64,000 nt of DNA from Trissonchulus latispiculum (Eukaryota > Nematoda > Enoplea > Enoplida > Ironidae). The notes beneath the pieces are model-generated. The model was not told the DNA's origin and did not search any database. It worked only from the letters and a program-made list of their open reading frames with translations. This document shows positions 23,472 through 36,265 of the stretch, piece by piece. The stretch is from contig JASAND010006412.1 in assembly GCA_030248195.1 (NCBI GenBank), forward strand, positions 1 to 64,000, in the 5' to 3' direction. The position numbers were made by a program, and so were the translations under genes. The stretch's first letter is position 1; every line of letters begins with the position of its first letter.

Positions 23472-25532
23472 TACCTTGAGAAAAAGTTGGGGGAGGGGGT
23501 AGCCGAAATTAGGGTGGGTGGGGTCAGCCGTTTTGAGGTGGGGTGGGGTCCGGAAAAATCGAATTTGGGGGGGGGTAAAAAAGTTTTTTGGTCAAAAATT
23601 GAGAAAAAGTTCGCAAATTTGCTAAAAATGCGTTAGTTCCAACTAAAAATCAACAATAGTTCATCATTTTTGCTCATTTGTTCGAAAAAACGAGGATTTT
23701 TTGTAAAAAGATTTTCCAAAAAATTCCGAATGTTTACTAATTTTGAGGCAAAATTTTCAAAATTTTGAGGGTGGGGTCTGGCAAATTTGGGTGGGTGGGG
23801 TCTGGGATTCGGCCATTTGGGGGTGGGGTCTGCCTCCAAAATTTCGATGGTGGGGTCGGCACTTTTCCATTTGGGGGGAGGGGTTCCACCCCCACACGAA
23901 GCCCTTTTTTAGAAAACAATTAGAAAACTCACTGATGATTCTTTCCAATTTTTTTCTTAATGTTTTCTAGAATTTTTCTAATTATTTTCTCATTGTTTTG
24001 TAATTGTTTTCCAATTGTTTTCAAAAGTCTAGCTGTCCATTTTCTAATTAATTTCTGCATTTTTTCTAAATAATTTCTCATTGTTTTCTAATTGATTTCT
24101 TATTGTTTTCGAGAAAAAATGTCGATTTTTCTAATTGTTTTCTAAATAATTTCCTATGTTTTCTAAAATGTTTCTATTGTTTTCTAATTGTTTTCTAACC
24201 GATGAAAAATTGATACGCTTATGGAAATACTGCGGTTACGCTTCCATAATGCACATCAAAACTTACAAAGAGTATATATATAAATGCTGTTTCGCCTTTG
24301 TACTGTAATGTAGTTGTTGTTAGTGGTGTCGTGGCTATTGTACAATTGTCGTGTTTTGCATTGTAACTGTTGTTTTGTAAATGTATGTAATGTATGTATG
24401 CAAACTGAGTTGTGTGTAAACCCCCCGGGCCGACAGATTGATGCCAATGATACCTTGTGGACCTGAAAACGGATACCCCTGAATATCGGGACGCAAAGCC
24501 TCAAACCAGAGGCATCACAGTGGGATGATCCTATCCTGCTGGAGTTGAACCATGCAAATGGATCCCCTAAGTAAACCCTAAGTAAGTAGTAAATGCTGTT
24601 TCATAAGCAAGAGCGAGGGCGAGCAATGGGAGTGGGGGCCCCCATAAACGACCTTCCCCCCAAAATTCATTCCAGGCAGTCACCCCCGCCCCTACCGGCT
24701 TCGCTGTAGACTTTAAATCTTTTTTGCCTTTTTGACCACTAAACCTCCCTTTTTTGTGATAAAAAACTAACCTTTACAGTGTACGCTAGAAAAACATCCC
24801 TGTTTTTTATTTTTACAAAAATTTTCGCCCCCCACCAACTGGGGTATTCTAGGCAAAAATAAGTGGGGGGGCGCCCACCCCCCCCCCAGTAAAAAACCCC
24901 AGAACAAATTCCCTACCCTTCGGATTTTTGTGACCCAGAGTGAGAAGCCCCCTCAAGAAAGAAATCCGTAGAATATATAAACCTAGAATGTAATGCATAA
25001 AAAGCCCATCTATCCTTAGCTACGAAAGAAAAAGTCAACGGCTGTATAAATTCCAGCAAACGACAAACGAAAATACTATGCTGCAGTTGCTAAGAAGCAA
25101 CTGAATGGTCATAATGTGATGGAGTCCGATAAAACTCAGCAAAATAAAAATGACCAGTAAGAATGCACAGGCTCCTATAAAAAAGTAAAAATCTCTTAGT
25201 CTTTTAGCTCCCAAAAATGGGAAGGGGGATTGGACCCTTCCAAATCCCAACCCTACTTGGATATATATATACTCACTCAAGGAACCATAGAAATCGCAAC
25301 AGCAATTATCTAACTTAGATACCCCCTTTTCAGGTTATCCCACGGCTTTCAAAATAAATGACGAATATTATATATACATACGCAAAAATCTCAGAATTAA
25401 TCTTCGAGTAATGATTTATATACTAAATGCTAGACAAATATATATACGTATATACGTACGTATGAGTATATACAAATATACGTCATACGTGTATATATAT
25501 ATATGAGTGGATTTCTGAGTAGTTCAGATCTA
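23472..25532. other. Noncoding: (TTTTCTAATTG)n, G-rich blocks, retroelement-like tail
   Basis: Contains GTGGGGTCTGGCAAATTTGGG-like G-rich repeats (23,490-23,890), a TTTTCTAATTG minisatellite (about 23,915-24,200, with a complementary array at 37,290-37,540), and a unique-looking stretch at 24,250-24,600 that ends in CCTAAGTAAGTAG, which could be a retroelement tail. No gene is supported. Confidence 0.5.
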
Positions 25533-26656
25533 TAGTCTAGCAAACTTAACTGGACCAAAGGAGTGAATTTTGTGGAGTTTATTATTCAAGTTAAGTATGA
25601 CAATGTATATATATATTTTCTGAAAGCTCAGAAATCAGAGATTTCAAAAATTTTAGAAAATTCTAAAATTTTAGAATTTCAAATTTCAGAAATTTTAGAA
25701 ACTGCAGGAAAAGAAAAAATAAACGAAAAGTAGTCGAGTTTGGTATTAAATGAAAGGTCTCGTTCAGGAGAACGCGAATATGTATCAATTATGCGGATTT
25801 GGGGCGGCACGTGGTTCCAGCGGGCCCATATCCCGAAAAATAAAAGTTGCTCCAATCGCTACAAACTTGGGCTCATTTGACAGCTCTCATCACGCTGAGT
25901 GAAAGTTATAATTGGGTCATCGCTCAAAAATGCTGTCTGCGAAAGTTAGTCCTCTTTAAACACCAAAAATAGGTAGTTTCAACACTTTTCGAGGGTTTAA
26001 CCCAGGCTTGCGAAAACTGTGAGCTGAATCAAGTCAAGCCGGTGCGCTACATTTTGCGTCTCATGATTATACACAACTACGTAAAAATTGCAGCTTTGCA
26101 TCTTCATGCATGCGTAAGATAAGCTAATTTAAACAAACTTCAAAGGAACCGACACGGGGTATCCGGTCGGTCGGTCCGTGTCGGTTCCTTTGAAGTTTGT
26201 TTAAATTAGCTTATCTTACGCATGCATGAAGATCCAAAGCTGCAATTTTTACGTAGTTGTGTATATGTTTACGTACTTTCACTCAGCGTGATGAGAGCTT
26301 TCAAATGAGCCCAAGTTTGTAGCGATTGGAGCAACTTATATTTTTCGGGATATGGGCCCGCTGGAACCACGTGCCGCCCCAAATCCGCATAATTGATACA
26401 TATTCGCGTTCTCCTGAACGAGACCTTTCATTTGATACCAAACTCGACTACTTTTCGTTTATTTTGTCTTTTCCTACAGTTTCTAAATTTTCTGAAATTT
26501 GAAATTCTAAAATTTTAGAATTTTTAAAAATTTTTGAAATCTCTGATTTCTGAGCTTTCAGAAAAATATATACATTGTCTGTCATACTTAACTTGAATAA
26601 TAAACTCTCCACGAAATTCACTCTTTTGGTCCAGTTTATTTAAGTTTGCTAGACTA
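25533..26656. mobile_element. 1.1-kb palindromic foldback element, TA-flanked
   Basis: The ends are TAGTCTAGCAAACTTAA and its complement, each with TA outside (25,531-25,532 and 26,657-26,658). The arms are near-identical inverted copies meeting at about 26,155 (GGTCGGTCGGTCCG). The left arm has about 120 extra bases (25,915-26,035) absent from the right. No gene. Confidence 0.85.
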
Positions 26657-27133
26657 TAGAGTCGTTGTTAGCGGACAACCTTGAAAAATCGATTTGCCTC
26701 ACTTTTTGTCAGTTGATTAGGATTGGTAGGGGTTGTACAACCTGAAAATATATATCAGCTTGTTTTGACGAGCGGTTAATGAGTTATCCAATTTTGTGAA
26801 TTTGCTATGGCAGCTAAATGTCCAATTTTACTTCTTGACATCGTTTCACTATATTGAAAGACATAGACGTGGTATAGAGGTCGGGGAAAAAACCAACCCG
26901 CAAGTGGTGGGGAAAAACCAACCCCTCGTTTGGGCGATGGGGATGAGCTAGCGGGCTCAAATTTTGCATGCAAGTTGGTAGGGCCCATCCCACCTACCAC
27001 ACCAAATTTGAGCAAAATCGGACCACTTTTGAACATTTTATGACATTTTGAAAATTTTGGCATTTTCGACCCCCCAAAAATACAAAATTTGCCTATTTTG
27101 GAAGGCCTGTAGAAACTTTTCCATAGTAGTTAG

Positions 27134-29985
27134 CAGGGGCGCAGCCAGGGGGCATGCGGGGCATGCGGCCGCATGCCCCGTCAGGATTCGGAAGAAAGAA
27201 AAGTTATGTAACTCGACGAAAGTGCTGGAAAACAAACTGAAAACAAAATTTTGCGACTTTGCTGCTACATAATTGAATTGATCTGTCTTTTGAATGTACA
27301 AGAATAGTACTGGTGTGAGTATGTATCTTCAAATAACCCTACTCCGTCCTAATGTCAAAGGTCAAGATGTATCCAAGTTTTTTCGGCAAAAACACAATTT
27401 TTCTGCTTCATTCCTGAGCATAGTTTGTTTTTTGCGTCAGGGGCTACGTCACAACGCAAACTTCTTGGCGTGGCGCAAATGAAATTTGTTTTGACGCAAG
27501 CCTGACGCAGTTAGATTTCAGCTGAAACTAGAAGAAAGTTTTATGCAAAGTTATCGCCAAAAATGGGTTTCAAACGCAGTAGTTCTAAAAAATTTCTGCT
27601 AATTTCGCTCATTTCCATACATAATTTAGCCACATGTTGTACAATTAAAGTTTAAATGTTGAGTTGTTTCGTTCAGTTCTTCGTAAGTTATGAGCCATTC
27701 ATTGAGTATATACAATTTGAATATCAGACAAAATGAGGGAACTGCAGTAAACTCAAGCATGTTTTCGCATATCAGTTTCAAGAATTTGGCTTGATTTTCT
27801 TGTTTATGTCTAAATACCTCAAATTAAACCATTTTAGTCAGTTTCAAACCCGTTAAGCACGATCAGAATTTTTGTTAACGAATTTTACGGCGAAACAGGG
27901 GCCCGTTGCATAAAAGTGATTAGTTGATTAGTGTTGCAGTTTTTTGAGCAAAACGTTTGCTGTAGTCCACCGTTTTTTGGAATTTTTGGTACCATATCGT
28001 AGCTGTTGAAGTGCTTTATCCAGAAATGATGAAGTATTTAATTTATCCTCATTCAACTAAAGGAGAATTTTGAACTCAATAGTTTCTTCACGTGTTACGC
28101 TGGCATCACCCCAGTATAAGTTTAGTAGTATAAACTTACGTATATAAACTTTAAGTTTAATAGTATAATTTAATTTAGATTTTTGATTGCATTAGAACAA
28201 TCAAAGAGCTTCAAAATGATATATAATTTATATATTGTCGTAGCCCTACAGCTTGTTGTAGCCTTGATTATTCTCGAAAAACTGCTACCCTAAGCAACTA
28301 ATCACTAATCACTAATCAACTAATCACTTTTATGCAACGGGCCCCAGGACTACTGGCATCACAAATTTGTCGAAACATTTAACAGCGATTAACTTAAAAT
28401 AGAAGTATTTCCGAACAATAGTTCTATGAGAAGAATGGATCCTGAACCTGAGAGCCATGGGTGCCCGACGGGCAAATTCGGATGCAACGACAAAGCTGGA
28501 CCACTTAGCTGACATAACTGTAGTCAAAATTGAGCCATTAGAAATAACGTCCACTGAGATATTTTGACATTTGGCAGCTGCTGATTGACATTTAAAGGCA
28601 AAAATCGAAAGTTTTTTTTAAAAAGCCTGATTTCTAGTGACAAAAAATATCGAAAAACTGGGCAAAGATCACCAGCATTATTTGGTATCGTTAGAAAAGT
28701 CAATTTATTGTGTTTTGTTGGAATTAGATTTTTTAGTTAGGCCTTTGAATTTTTGTAATGCTTGCTTAAAGTTGAAACCCCCCAGTTTTCAGTAACGAAA
28801 AACTTCACAGTCGGCAGGTTTCAAAAATTATTTACAAAATTTCAAAGGTCTAATTCAAAAATCTAATTGCAACAAATCGCAGTATATATATAAATAGACG
28901 TTTAACGCACCAAATTATGCCGGAAACGCCGGTAATCTTTGTCCAGTTTCGAGATTTTTTGTCACTAGTCCAAAAATTGAAGCTTTTCCAGTTTCCTAAT
29001 CCTATGACTACTGACATCAACTTTGAGGTGAAATTACTCATTAACCCTAAGAGATCAGACTAAATTTTTAAAAACTCGTTACAATAATATATATACCAAT
29101 CGGACAACAAAATATCATGTGAAAATGAGGAAAATTGGAGATGGTCGAAAAATCGGCCAAAAATGGACCCCCCTTAAGTACACAGGTGACTCCGCTGGAT
29201 TTGCAGTTTAACTAAAAGAAAACTCTGCGCAAAAATGACAATGTTTCAAACATAGCATTTCTCAATATTTTCTGCTCTCACCCCTCCTCGCGGCAAAGGC
29301 ACGAATTTTTTCTTTTTCTATTTGTCTTTAGATTGGAGCAGGATTTTAAAGTAAAATGAAAATCTCCACAAAAAATAAAATTACAGAGTGAAAAACTAAT
29401 TTTTACACAACAAAATATTTTCGAAAATTTTCGCATCTGTGCTCCTCTAAAAATAGGTTTTAACCCTTTCATAGTCTAAAAAGCTTTACTATTTAGCTGG
29501 GAGCTACCGCAGCTTATTGCAATTACCGCAATGATTTTCATTCTTCAATTGCTGTTAAATTTAAATTTTCTCAACTGCAGGGGAGGTGGCACCAAATCCC
29601 CGCGCCTGGTATTCTGATTTCTGGCATATATAGCTTGTGGTGTTATCCGAATGAAACCGCCCTCAATTGCGCCATTGGTTTAGTATTCACTGAAAAAGTT
29701 AAGTTCTAGTGCAAAAATTAAACAGATTTAGATAGACTAAATTCCTAAAAGCAAATTTTTGGGGATCTTTTGAAAATTTGACCTTCCGAGCGATTTTTAG
29801 GGCTAATTAGGTACCACCATCAGATGGGGAAAAACGTTTTAGGGGCGAATTTTGGGAGGGGGAAGGGTCGTTTATGCCTCCTTCAATTAGAAAACAAAAG
29901 CCCAGCAAAACACTTTAGAGGACAGACCCAATCTTGAGAAACCCTGGTCCGCATGCCCCGACACAAAGTTCTGGCTGCGCCACTG
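27134..29985. mobile_element. hAT-like element, 8-bp duplication GTAGTTAG
   Basis: The ends are CAGGGGCGCAGCCAG and CTGGCTGCGCCACTG, flanked by GTAGTTAG on both sides (27,126-27,133 and 29,986-29,993). At 2,852 bp it could once have held a transposase, but no long frame remains. A second inverted-repeat element is nested at 27,898-28,345, and an inner inverted repeat links about 28,640-28,690 with 28,915-28,975. Confidence 0.85.
27898..28345. mobile_element. Nested MITE with GGGGCCCGTTGCATAAAAG ends
   Basis: Inverted ends of about 35 bp, GGGGCCCGTTGCATAAAAGT and its complement, bound a 448-bp AT-rich element. I did not find a matching target duplication (flanks GCGAAACA and AGGACTAC). Confidence 0.7.
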
Positions 29986-30540
29986 GTAGTTAGGTATATA
30001 ATAACTTTTGATAGTTTCTATGAGAACAACATGTTTATGACTTAATTTGTCGATGGAGCAGTTGTTGGTGCTCGCAAAAATTTTGGTGGAATCAATTTCT
30101 ATCTACTTATATTTAGCTTTAAAGTTCAGCTTAACCAAGTAAGAAGTTAAATTTTATTTGCTAGTATATAAATGTCCTTTAAGTCAACTTGCATTCGATT
30201 AAATTATTCATCGAAATTCGTATATATATAGAATGTAAAAATATATTTATATATTAGATTCATAGAAAATGTGCTCGAATAATATAAATATATCATATTC
30301 ATACCGTGTATAATTAACATTAAATTTTAATTTTAAAGCTATAATGTACTAAAGTTTAACTATGCTATAAGACAAAAATCTCTTAATAAATTGCAAATTT
30401 CATGTTCCTGCATTGAAATAACTATATAAATCTAAAGCAAACGTTATTACAATGTTCTAGTAACTATAAAAAGCGAAAAATTGTGCAAAAATTGTCCAAA
30501 ACGTCAGAAAAAAATTTTCGATTTTTGTAGTGTTAAAGAG

Positions 30541-30620
30541 CTGGTTCCGGTTCCGGTTCCGGTTCCGGTTTTTTAAAGCCAATTCCGGTTCCGGTTCCGG
30601 TTTTTTGGAGTTCCGGTCGA
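30541..30620. repeat. (GGTTCC)n short tandem repeat
   Basis: Two runs of TTCCGG hexamers are separated by a T-run. A simple repeat only. Confidence 0.8.
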
Positions 30621-30767
30621 TCCCTAGTAGTTAGATAATAACTTTTGATAGTTTCTATGAGAACAACATGTGCTCTTTCCAAAAATGTCGGTCTCGCCTT
30701 CCTGCGACGCTTGGCATGCTGCCAGCAAAATTTCTACAAAATGGGAAAAAACCAAGGTAGTCACTTT

Positions 30768-31176
30768 CTGGCATGTTTTTGGGGTTTTGAAAGTGGGGGG
30801 GGCTTCGCCCCCCCCCCCCTAGGGGGGGGGAAGTGGGGGGGGCGTCCGAAAAGGGGGGGGGGGCGAGTCCAAGGTATAAAATACCAAAATTTTTAGCGAA
30901 AAATTAGCATTTTTTAGGTAAAAACACAAAAAAATCGCTATTTTTAAGCTTAAAATTAACTTATAAGTCCATAAATTAGCTAAAAATTCAGAAAATTTTT
31001 GAAAATTTGACCTCAAAAACTTATTTTTTCGACACTTTTGGGCGACCCCCAAAAAAGTGGGGGGGGCTTGCCGGAAAAGGTGGGGGGGGATGAAAGTGGG
31101 GGGGCTCCGAAAAGTGGAGGGGGGAACCGAAAAGTGGGGGGCCCTCCCCACCCCCCCCCCACTAAAAAAATGCCAG
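30768..31176. mobile_element. G-run MITE, 5-bp duplication ACTTT
   Basis: The ends are CTGGCATGTTTTTGG and AAAAAAATGCCAG, flanked by ACTTT (30,763-30,767 and 31,177-31,181). The uninterrupted target exists in the family 2 MITE at about 5,839-5,850, which proves the insertion and its duplication. Inside, runs of G and C border AT-rich filler. Similar G-run blocks elsewhere in the window are probably the same family. Confidence 0.75.
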
Positions 31177-32556
31177 ACTTTTTGGACTCTGCAGAACTAC
31201 CCAGTGGAGCAATCCGGCTATAAATTATTTTCTTATCAAGCCCTGTCTTTAGACTGTCATTTTGGTATATAAATCGCCTCTCTATGTCCTGTCGTTAAAT
31301 AGTAATTAACGCAACGGTTGATTAACCGGGGTAAAAAACCAATGGCGGGAAAAAACCAACCGATGGGGAAATACCAACCCCAGTATTCGGTCAGGGTAAC
31401 TCATATTAGCGATTTTATGCATGCAACAGGTTAAATCGGCGTCGCTGACTTCATATCTGCACTTATTTTTGCGATATTTCGTATAATAAGTGAGAAAATC
31501 AAGCATCAATATTTGCAGTATCAACTGGCTAGGTTTCATCAAATTTGCCAGTTTCCATGTTAAAATGCAAAAATTTGTAAATCTTTCGAAATTCGACGAA
31601 ATAAATTAAAATAAACGTTGTTTCAGTGTTTTTTGCGTATTTCTTTGTCCCAGAGTACTTTTTGGCCGCTTTAGCTGAGTCAAACAGCCGATCCGCCGAA
31701 ATGAGGTTTTTACCGGCTTGCCAAGTCCAAATGCAATTTTGAGCTGTTCACGTGAAAGAACGCATTAAACTTGCTATGTGGATGACTTTTGAGCAACTAA
31801 GAACCATTTTTGGGAGTTTGGCAGCAAAAGCAAAAATTGGGTTTTTTCCCACCCCTTGGTTTTTCCCATTTTGTAGAAATTTTGCTGGCAGCATGCCAAG
31901 CGTCGCAGGAAGGCGAGACCGACATTTTTGGAAAGAGCACAATGTTGTTCTCATAGAAACTATCAAAAGTTATTACCTAACTACTATGGAAAAGTTTCTA
32001 CAGGCCTTCAAAAATAGGCAAATTTTGTATTTTTGGAGGGTCGAAAATGCCAAAATTTTCAAAATGTCATAAAATGTTCAAAAGTGGTCCGATTTAGCTC
32101 AAATTTGGTGTGGTAGGTGGGATTGGCCCTACCAACCTGCATGCAAAATTTGAGCCCGCTAGCTCATCCCCATCGCCCAAACGGGGGTTGGTTTTTTTCC
32201 ACTACTTGCGGGTTGGTTTTTCCCCGACCTCTATACATGACAGCTGAAGGAGAACACCTTTTGCATACCCATGGTAAAGCTCTCTGAACAATTTGAGGAC
32301 CAAAAGTAGCACCGTACCACGTCTATGTCTTTCAATATAGTGGAACAAAGTCAAGAAGTAAAATTGGACATTTAGCAGCCATGGCAAAATCACAAAAATG
32401 GACCTTACTCATCAAAACAAGCTGATATTTACAGGTTTTACTGGCCCTACCAATCCTAATCAACTGGCATAGTAAGGAGAAAATAAATTTTCCAGGTTGT
32501 CCGTTCTATCTGCGAGCATCCCAGAAATCGACTCATATATATTACGTACGTATATA

Positions 32557-33360
32557 TAGCCGTAGGGTGAAAAACCCACCCCTTTTTGGGGGGAAAACCC
32601 CCACCCACCTCCTGGGTCATGGGTTGCAGCTAGCAGCTATGAGCTCCAACACATAGCAGCATAAAGCGCGACTCATTATGTATGGACAGATTAAGTCATT
32701 TGGTTCACTCCTGCTCATTTTTTGACATTTTGAAAAATGACACCTACTTTTGTCCAACCAGACAAAAGTTTGGACCGATGTAAGTAACTTTTGACTGGGT
32801 TATGTTAGAAAAGTTTTGCAAATATTTGCAATGATGGCAACTCTTCCTCTTTGCACACAGCAAAAATTAGACAGACCCAACGCACCAGCCTGGCACATTG
32901 TCAAACGTGGTGGGGGAAAACCCACTTTGAGGGAAAACCCCATCCAATTTTTTGAAAATTTTTTACCAACTCAACAGGGAAACAATTCGTGGCTATAGTA
33001 CAGTATTATCGAGGACGCTGCGTCACCCTGCCTATGGTGTCAGATTTGGGAATTTTGAATACCTGGGTAGTGGGTAGCTAGAGGCAAAATACCTTAAAGT
33101 GCAATTTCGCTACTGAATGACCCAGCAGAGGACGGACTTTGGGACTTTTAATAGCCAACTGTCCGTAAAAAACAATTCTCTACACGTTAGAATAGAATAA
33201 AAAGTTTTATCAAATTACATCGCTTTTAGCATTTTTCAAAAATTGCCCTATGTTAATGTCTTAAACAGTATATACGTATGGTATGGAACCTATCCATTTG
33301 ATGCTGCATTTTCAATGGCACATGAAATCTTAAAAAAGCTACCTAGGCCGGGTTTTTTGA
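32557..33360. repeat. TA-target element family 3, left part of third copy
   Basis: Begins TAGCCGTAGGGTGAAAAACC. It is similar to 21,415-22,125 plus 23,050-23,160 but lacks the Penelope insert. It breaks at a TA repeat and resumes near 36,985. Confidence 0.6.

Positions 33361-33362
<2 letters not shown>

Positions 33363-33432
<70 letters not shown>
33363..33432. repeat. (TA)n microsatellite
   Basis: About 35 TA units, at the left edge of foreign DNA inside the family 3 element. Confidence 0.95.
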
Positions 33433-33434
<2 letters not shown>

Positions 33435-34294
33435 TCGCGGCAGCGGCCTATAATATGTGTGAAAAGTGGCTAGAGACAGTGTAAAATCCAGAGACAGATC
33501 CTGCGCAGATTTCATGCGCAAATTGTAGAGCACATCGAGTTTAGTATGTCTGTGAAGTTTCAGCCCCGTATCACTTACCGTTAAAAAGTTGCGCCCCGGA
33601 CCGGTTATGGCGGCGATGTTTTTTTTCCGGTTTCTCCTATTTGATGGTTGTATTGTACATAATGTTCGCCGCTTTCACGTGATCTGCAGCGGTGGGCCAA
33701 CCTAAAGGGCTATGGGGTCTAGTAGTACCCTCTAAAGAATTTAAGAATCACAACTTTTTTTGCGCCGCAGCTGCGCCACAGCGCCGCAGTGGCGCCGCAA
33801 AGTCGGCTCATAGCGAAAAGTGACCATTTTTGTGGTCGTCGCTCAGGTCGAACGTTACGAGCTGGAGCTGATTTCTTTTTATATTCAGAAATTACATATA
33901 TTGAACTAACTAACGGTCCAGGTTGCGTTTATCTATCACTTCCCTAGCGACCACAGTGGCCCGTCAAAGATGACGAAAATTCGAAAAATGAAAAATCGAA
34001 ATTTCTCGCTATCTATTTAACTTTGAACGCTCAAATCTTCCATACAATGGTTTTCTGGCACGGAGAATCGATTCCCGCAGTCAGTTTTACCGTCAGACCC
34101 ACCCATCTTGCTGGGCTGGTTCCACTTTGCCGTCGGGAGGGTCAAGTCGGAAACCGCTTCCTGGAGGTCCATAGTAGGCTTTACCTGGCCTCTCAAAACT
34201 TTGTCTATAGGGGTTTTCTGGTGCGCCCAGCTCATTCCCGGTGTCCTTTTTGCCGTAGGACTCATCCATCTTGCTGTGCTGGTTCCACTTTGCC
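33433..34294. other. Noncoding inserted DNA
   Basis: No gene is supported. It includes a GC-rich GCGCCGCAG repeat (about 33,762-33,802), and from 34,040 a diverged copy of the sequence at 35,100-35,290. Confidence 0.4.
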
Positions 34295-34302
34295 GTCTGG
34301 AG

Positions 34303-35112
34303 CAGTGATGGAACCGGGTCACTTAAGCTTGACCCGGTGACCCGGTGACCCGGTAGAGCCCTGACCCGGTGACCCGATGACCCGGTGACCCGGTTTTCCA
34401 GAAAATTCCAAAATCTGCAAAAAATTTCTGATTTTGCCTAAGAACGCTAAATGTTTGGCTTCCGTGTTCCATCACCACCCCAAAAAGAATAACTATGACG
34501 TACATGCATTTGCTGTAGGTTTTTTAATATTCATTTGATGGTAGCTGTAGTTTTTCTAAATTAATGCGATTTTAATTGCAACACCAATTTATCCGATAAT
34601 TTTGTAGTGCTAATATGTCACTAATATGTCTATATCTAACATGTCTAGCATTTGTCCATTAACACGGAGCATATACTTTAAAAATTTGGTTTTTCATTAT
34701 GTATTGCGTTAAATTACATTAAATTAAATTGTTCACTTATTCAACGTTTACCTGGTTTCGAAAATAATCTGAAAAACATATTCTAAATACAGTAAACATA
34801 CTGAATACAGTTCTGTAATAATGATAAAACCTATAAAAGCTAGACAATAATTTGGCAGACAGACAGATTCAAATAACATCAAGCTGCGAAAATGCTCAAG
34901 ACTAAAATATAAAAAAGCCAATTAATATTGGACATTGAACAAAAATTTAAGCTAAAATTTTAGCTTGGTAAGTCAAAAATTTCAAAAATTTGAGGTAAAT
35001 TCAGAAAACCGGGTCAAGACCGGGTCGAAGCTCTTGACCCGGTGACCCGGTGACCCGGTCCAAAAAGTGACCCGAACTGACCCGGTGACCCGGTGACCCG
35101 GTTCCATCTCTG
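34303..35112. mobile_element. hAT-like MITE, 8-bp duplication GTCTGGAG
   Basis: The ends are CAGTGATGGAACCGGGTCAC and GTGACCCGGTTCCATCTCTG, flanked by GTCTGGAG on both sides (34,295-34,302 and 35,113-35,120). Just inside each end the octamer GACCCGGT is repeated in tandem many times. The 810-bp body is AT-rich with no gene. Confidence 0.9.
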
Positions 35113-35198
35113 GTCTGGAGGGTCATGTCGGAAACCGCTTCCTGGAGGTCCATAGTAGGCTCTACCTGGCCTCTCAAAACTTTGTCTATAGGGGTTTT

Positions 35199-35687
35199 CT
35201 GGTGTGCCCAGCTCATTCCCGGTATCCGTTTTGCCGTCCGACGTACCTATTTTGCTGGGCTGGTTCCACTTTGCCGTTTGAAGGGTCAGTCGGGTGGGGG
35301 GTCAAGTGGTCGAAAATAAAATTTTTCAAAAGTGGTCAAATTTGGTACCAAATGAAAGCCCTAAGCGAGCTGAGCAACTTTTGTCATAGAACTGCATGCT
35401 CAAAGTGGCTGTAGAGTGCTGTCGCTGTGGTCGGTGGGGTGGGGTGGGGACTTAGGCGATTTTGGGTCAAAAGTAAAATTTTTCAAAAGTAATCAATTTT
35501 GGTATCAAATGAAAGCCCAAAGTGAGCTGAGCAACTTTTGTCATAGAACTGCGTACCCAAAGTTGGTGTAGAGTGCTGTGGTGGGGTGGGGTGGGGACTT
35601 AGGCGATTTTGGGTCAAAAATAAAATTTTTCAAAAGTGGTAAAATTTGGTATCAAATGAAAGCCCTAAGTGAGCTGAGCAACTTTTG
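35199..35687. repeat. 489-bp duplicated block, copy 1
   Basis: Near-identical direct repeat of 36,266-36,754. Internally it consists of about three tandem units of 150-160 bp (TCAAATGAAAGCCCTAAGTG, GAGCTGAGCAACTTTTG). Confidence 0.9.
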
Positions 35688-36265
35688 CGGTGTCGGATTT
35701 ATGCCTTTCTCAACCGGAATTTAAAGGATAGACATAGGCCCAACACACATATTATCCTTTTTTGTGCGGAGCATTTTTGTTACTTGTATCTATAATAGTT
35801 TGTCATGTCTTAAACTATCTGTATGCCGAATCTGAAATACCAGTGACGAATGAATAACTTGTTCTCGACGGTGCTGTGTTTGGGGCAGCACATACAGCAC
35901 GGTGGAAGCTAGAGAGTGCACCAACTAACATAGCTACAGTTCCCCATTATTACAGACACAATTTTCACTAAGTTTCATAATATGTTAACGGTAAGTCTAC
36001 AGACAGCGTGCTGTGCTATAGTTGCTGCATAATAGTACAGCACGATAGCAGCACCGCACAGCGCTTTGACTATGCTCATCGTGCATAGCGACCCCAATAA
36101 CCCTATATGCGTCCCACTAAGTGGCCCAAAACTGCATATTTATGCCTATTTGTGACTATTTTCTGTGGAGTTGGAACATTGGAATTGGCTTTGGAGCGCT
36201 ATCGCGCCCCCCTATCAGGGTTCGTATTTTTTACGGGGGGGGGGGCCGGGGGCCTGGTCTGGTGT
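35688..36265. other. Noncoding spacer between duplicated blocks
   Basis: No gene is supported. It holds inverted similarity to 14,860-14,945 (35,712-35,790) and a GCACCGCACAGCG-type motif cluster near 36,045. Confidence 0.4.

Larger units (their letters stand above)
26875..32233. mobile_element. Composite MITE family 2 (partial plus full inverted copy) with nested inserts
   Basis: The left end TAGAGGTCGGGGAAAAAACC begins at 26,875 after TA; the right end is its complement at 32,233 before TA. The left third (to about 30,760) is a plus-orientation partial copy of the 4,789-5,875 element, and 30,76x-32,233 is a full copy in reverse. Insertions at 27,134-29,985 and 30,768-31,176 break it. Outside both ends the flanks (about 26,700-26,872 and 32,236-32,500) are themselves inverted copies of each other, so the composite lies inside a further inverted-repeat element. 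Confidence 0.65.

Noticed and set aside
24256..24600. Possible gene fragment in a non-repetitive-looking stretch
   Set aside because: No frame with a recognisable domain on either strand; the ending resembles a retroelement tail but no coding part was found.
30541..30620. Telomere-like repeat
   Set aside because: The unit GGTTCC does not match known animal telomere repeats and the run is short and internal.
33762..33802. GC-rich GCGCCGCAG repeat as a CpG promoter
   Set aside because: Only about 40 bases, no gene downstream, surrounded by transposon sequence.
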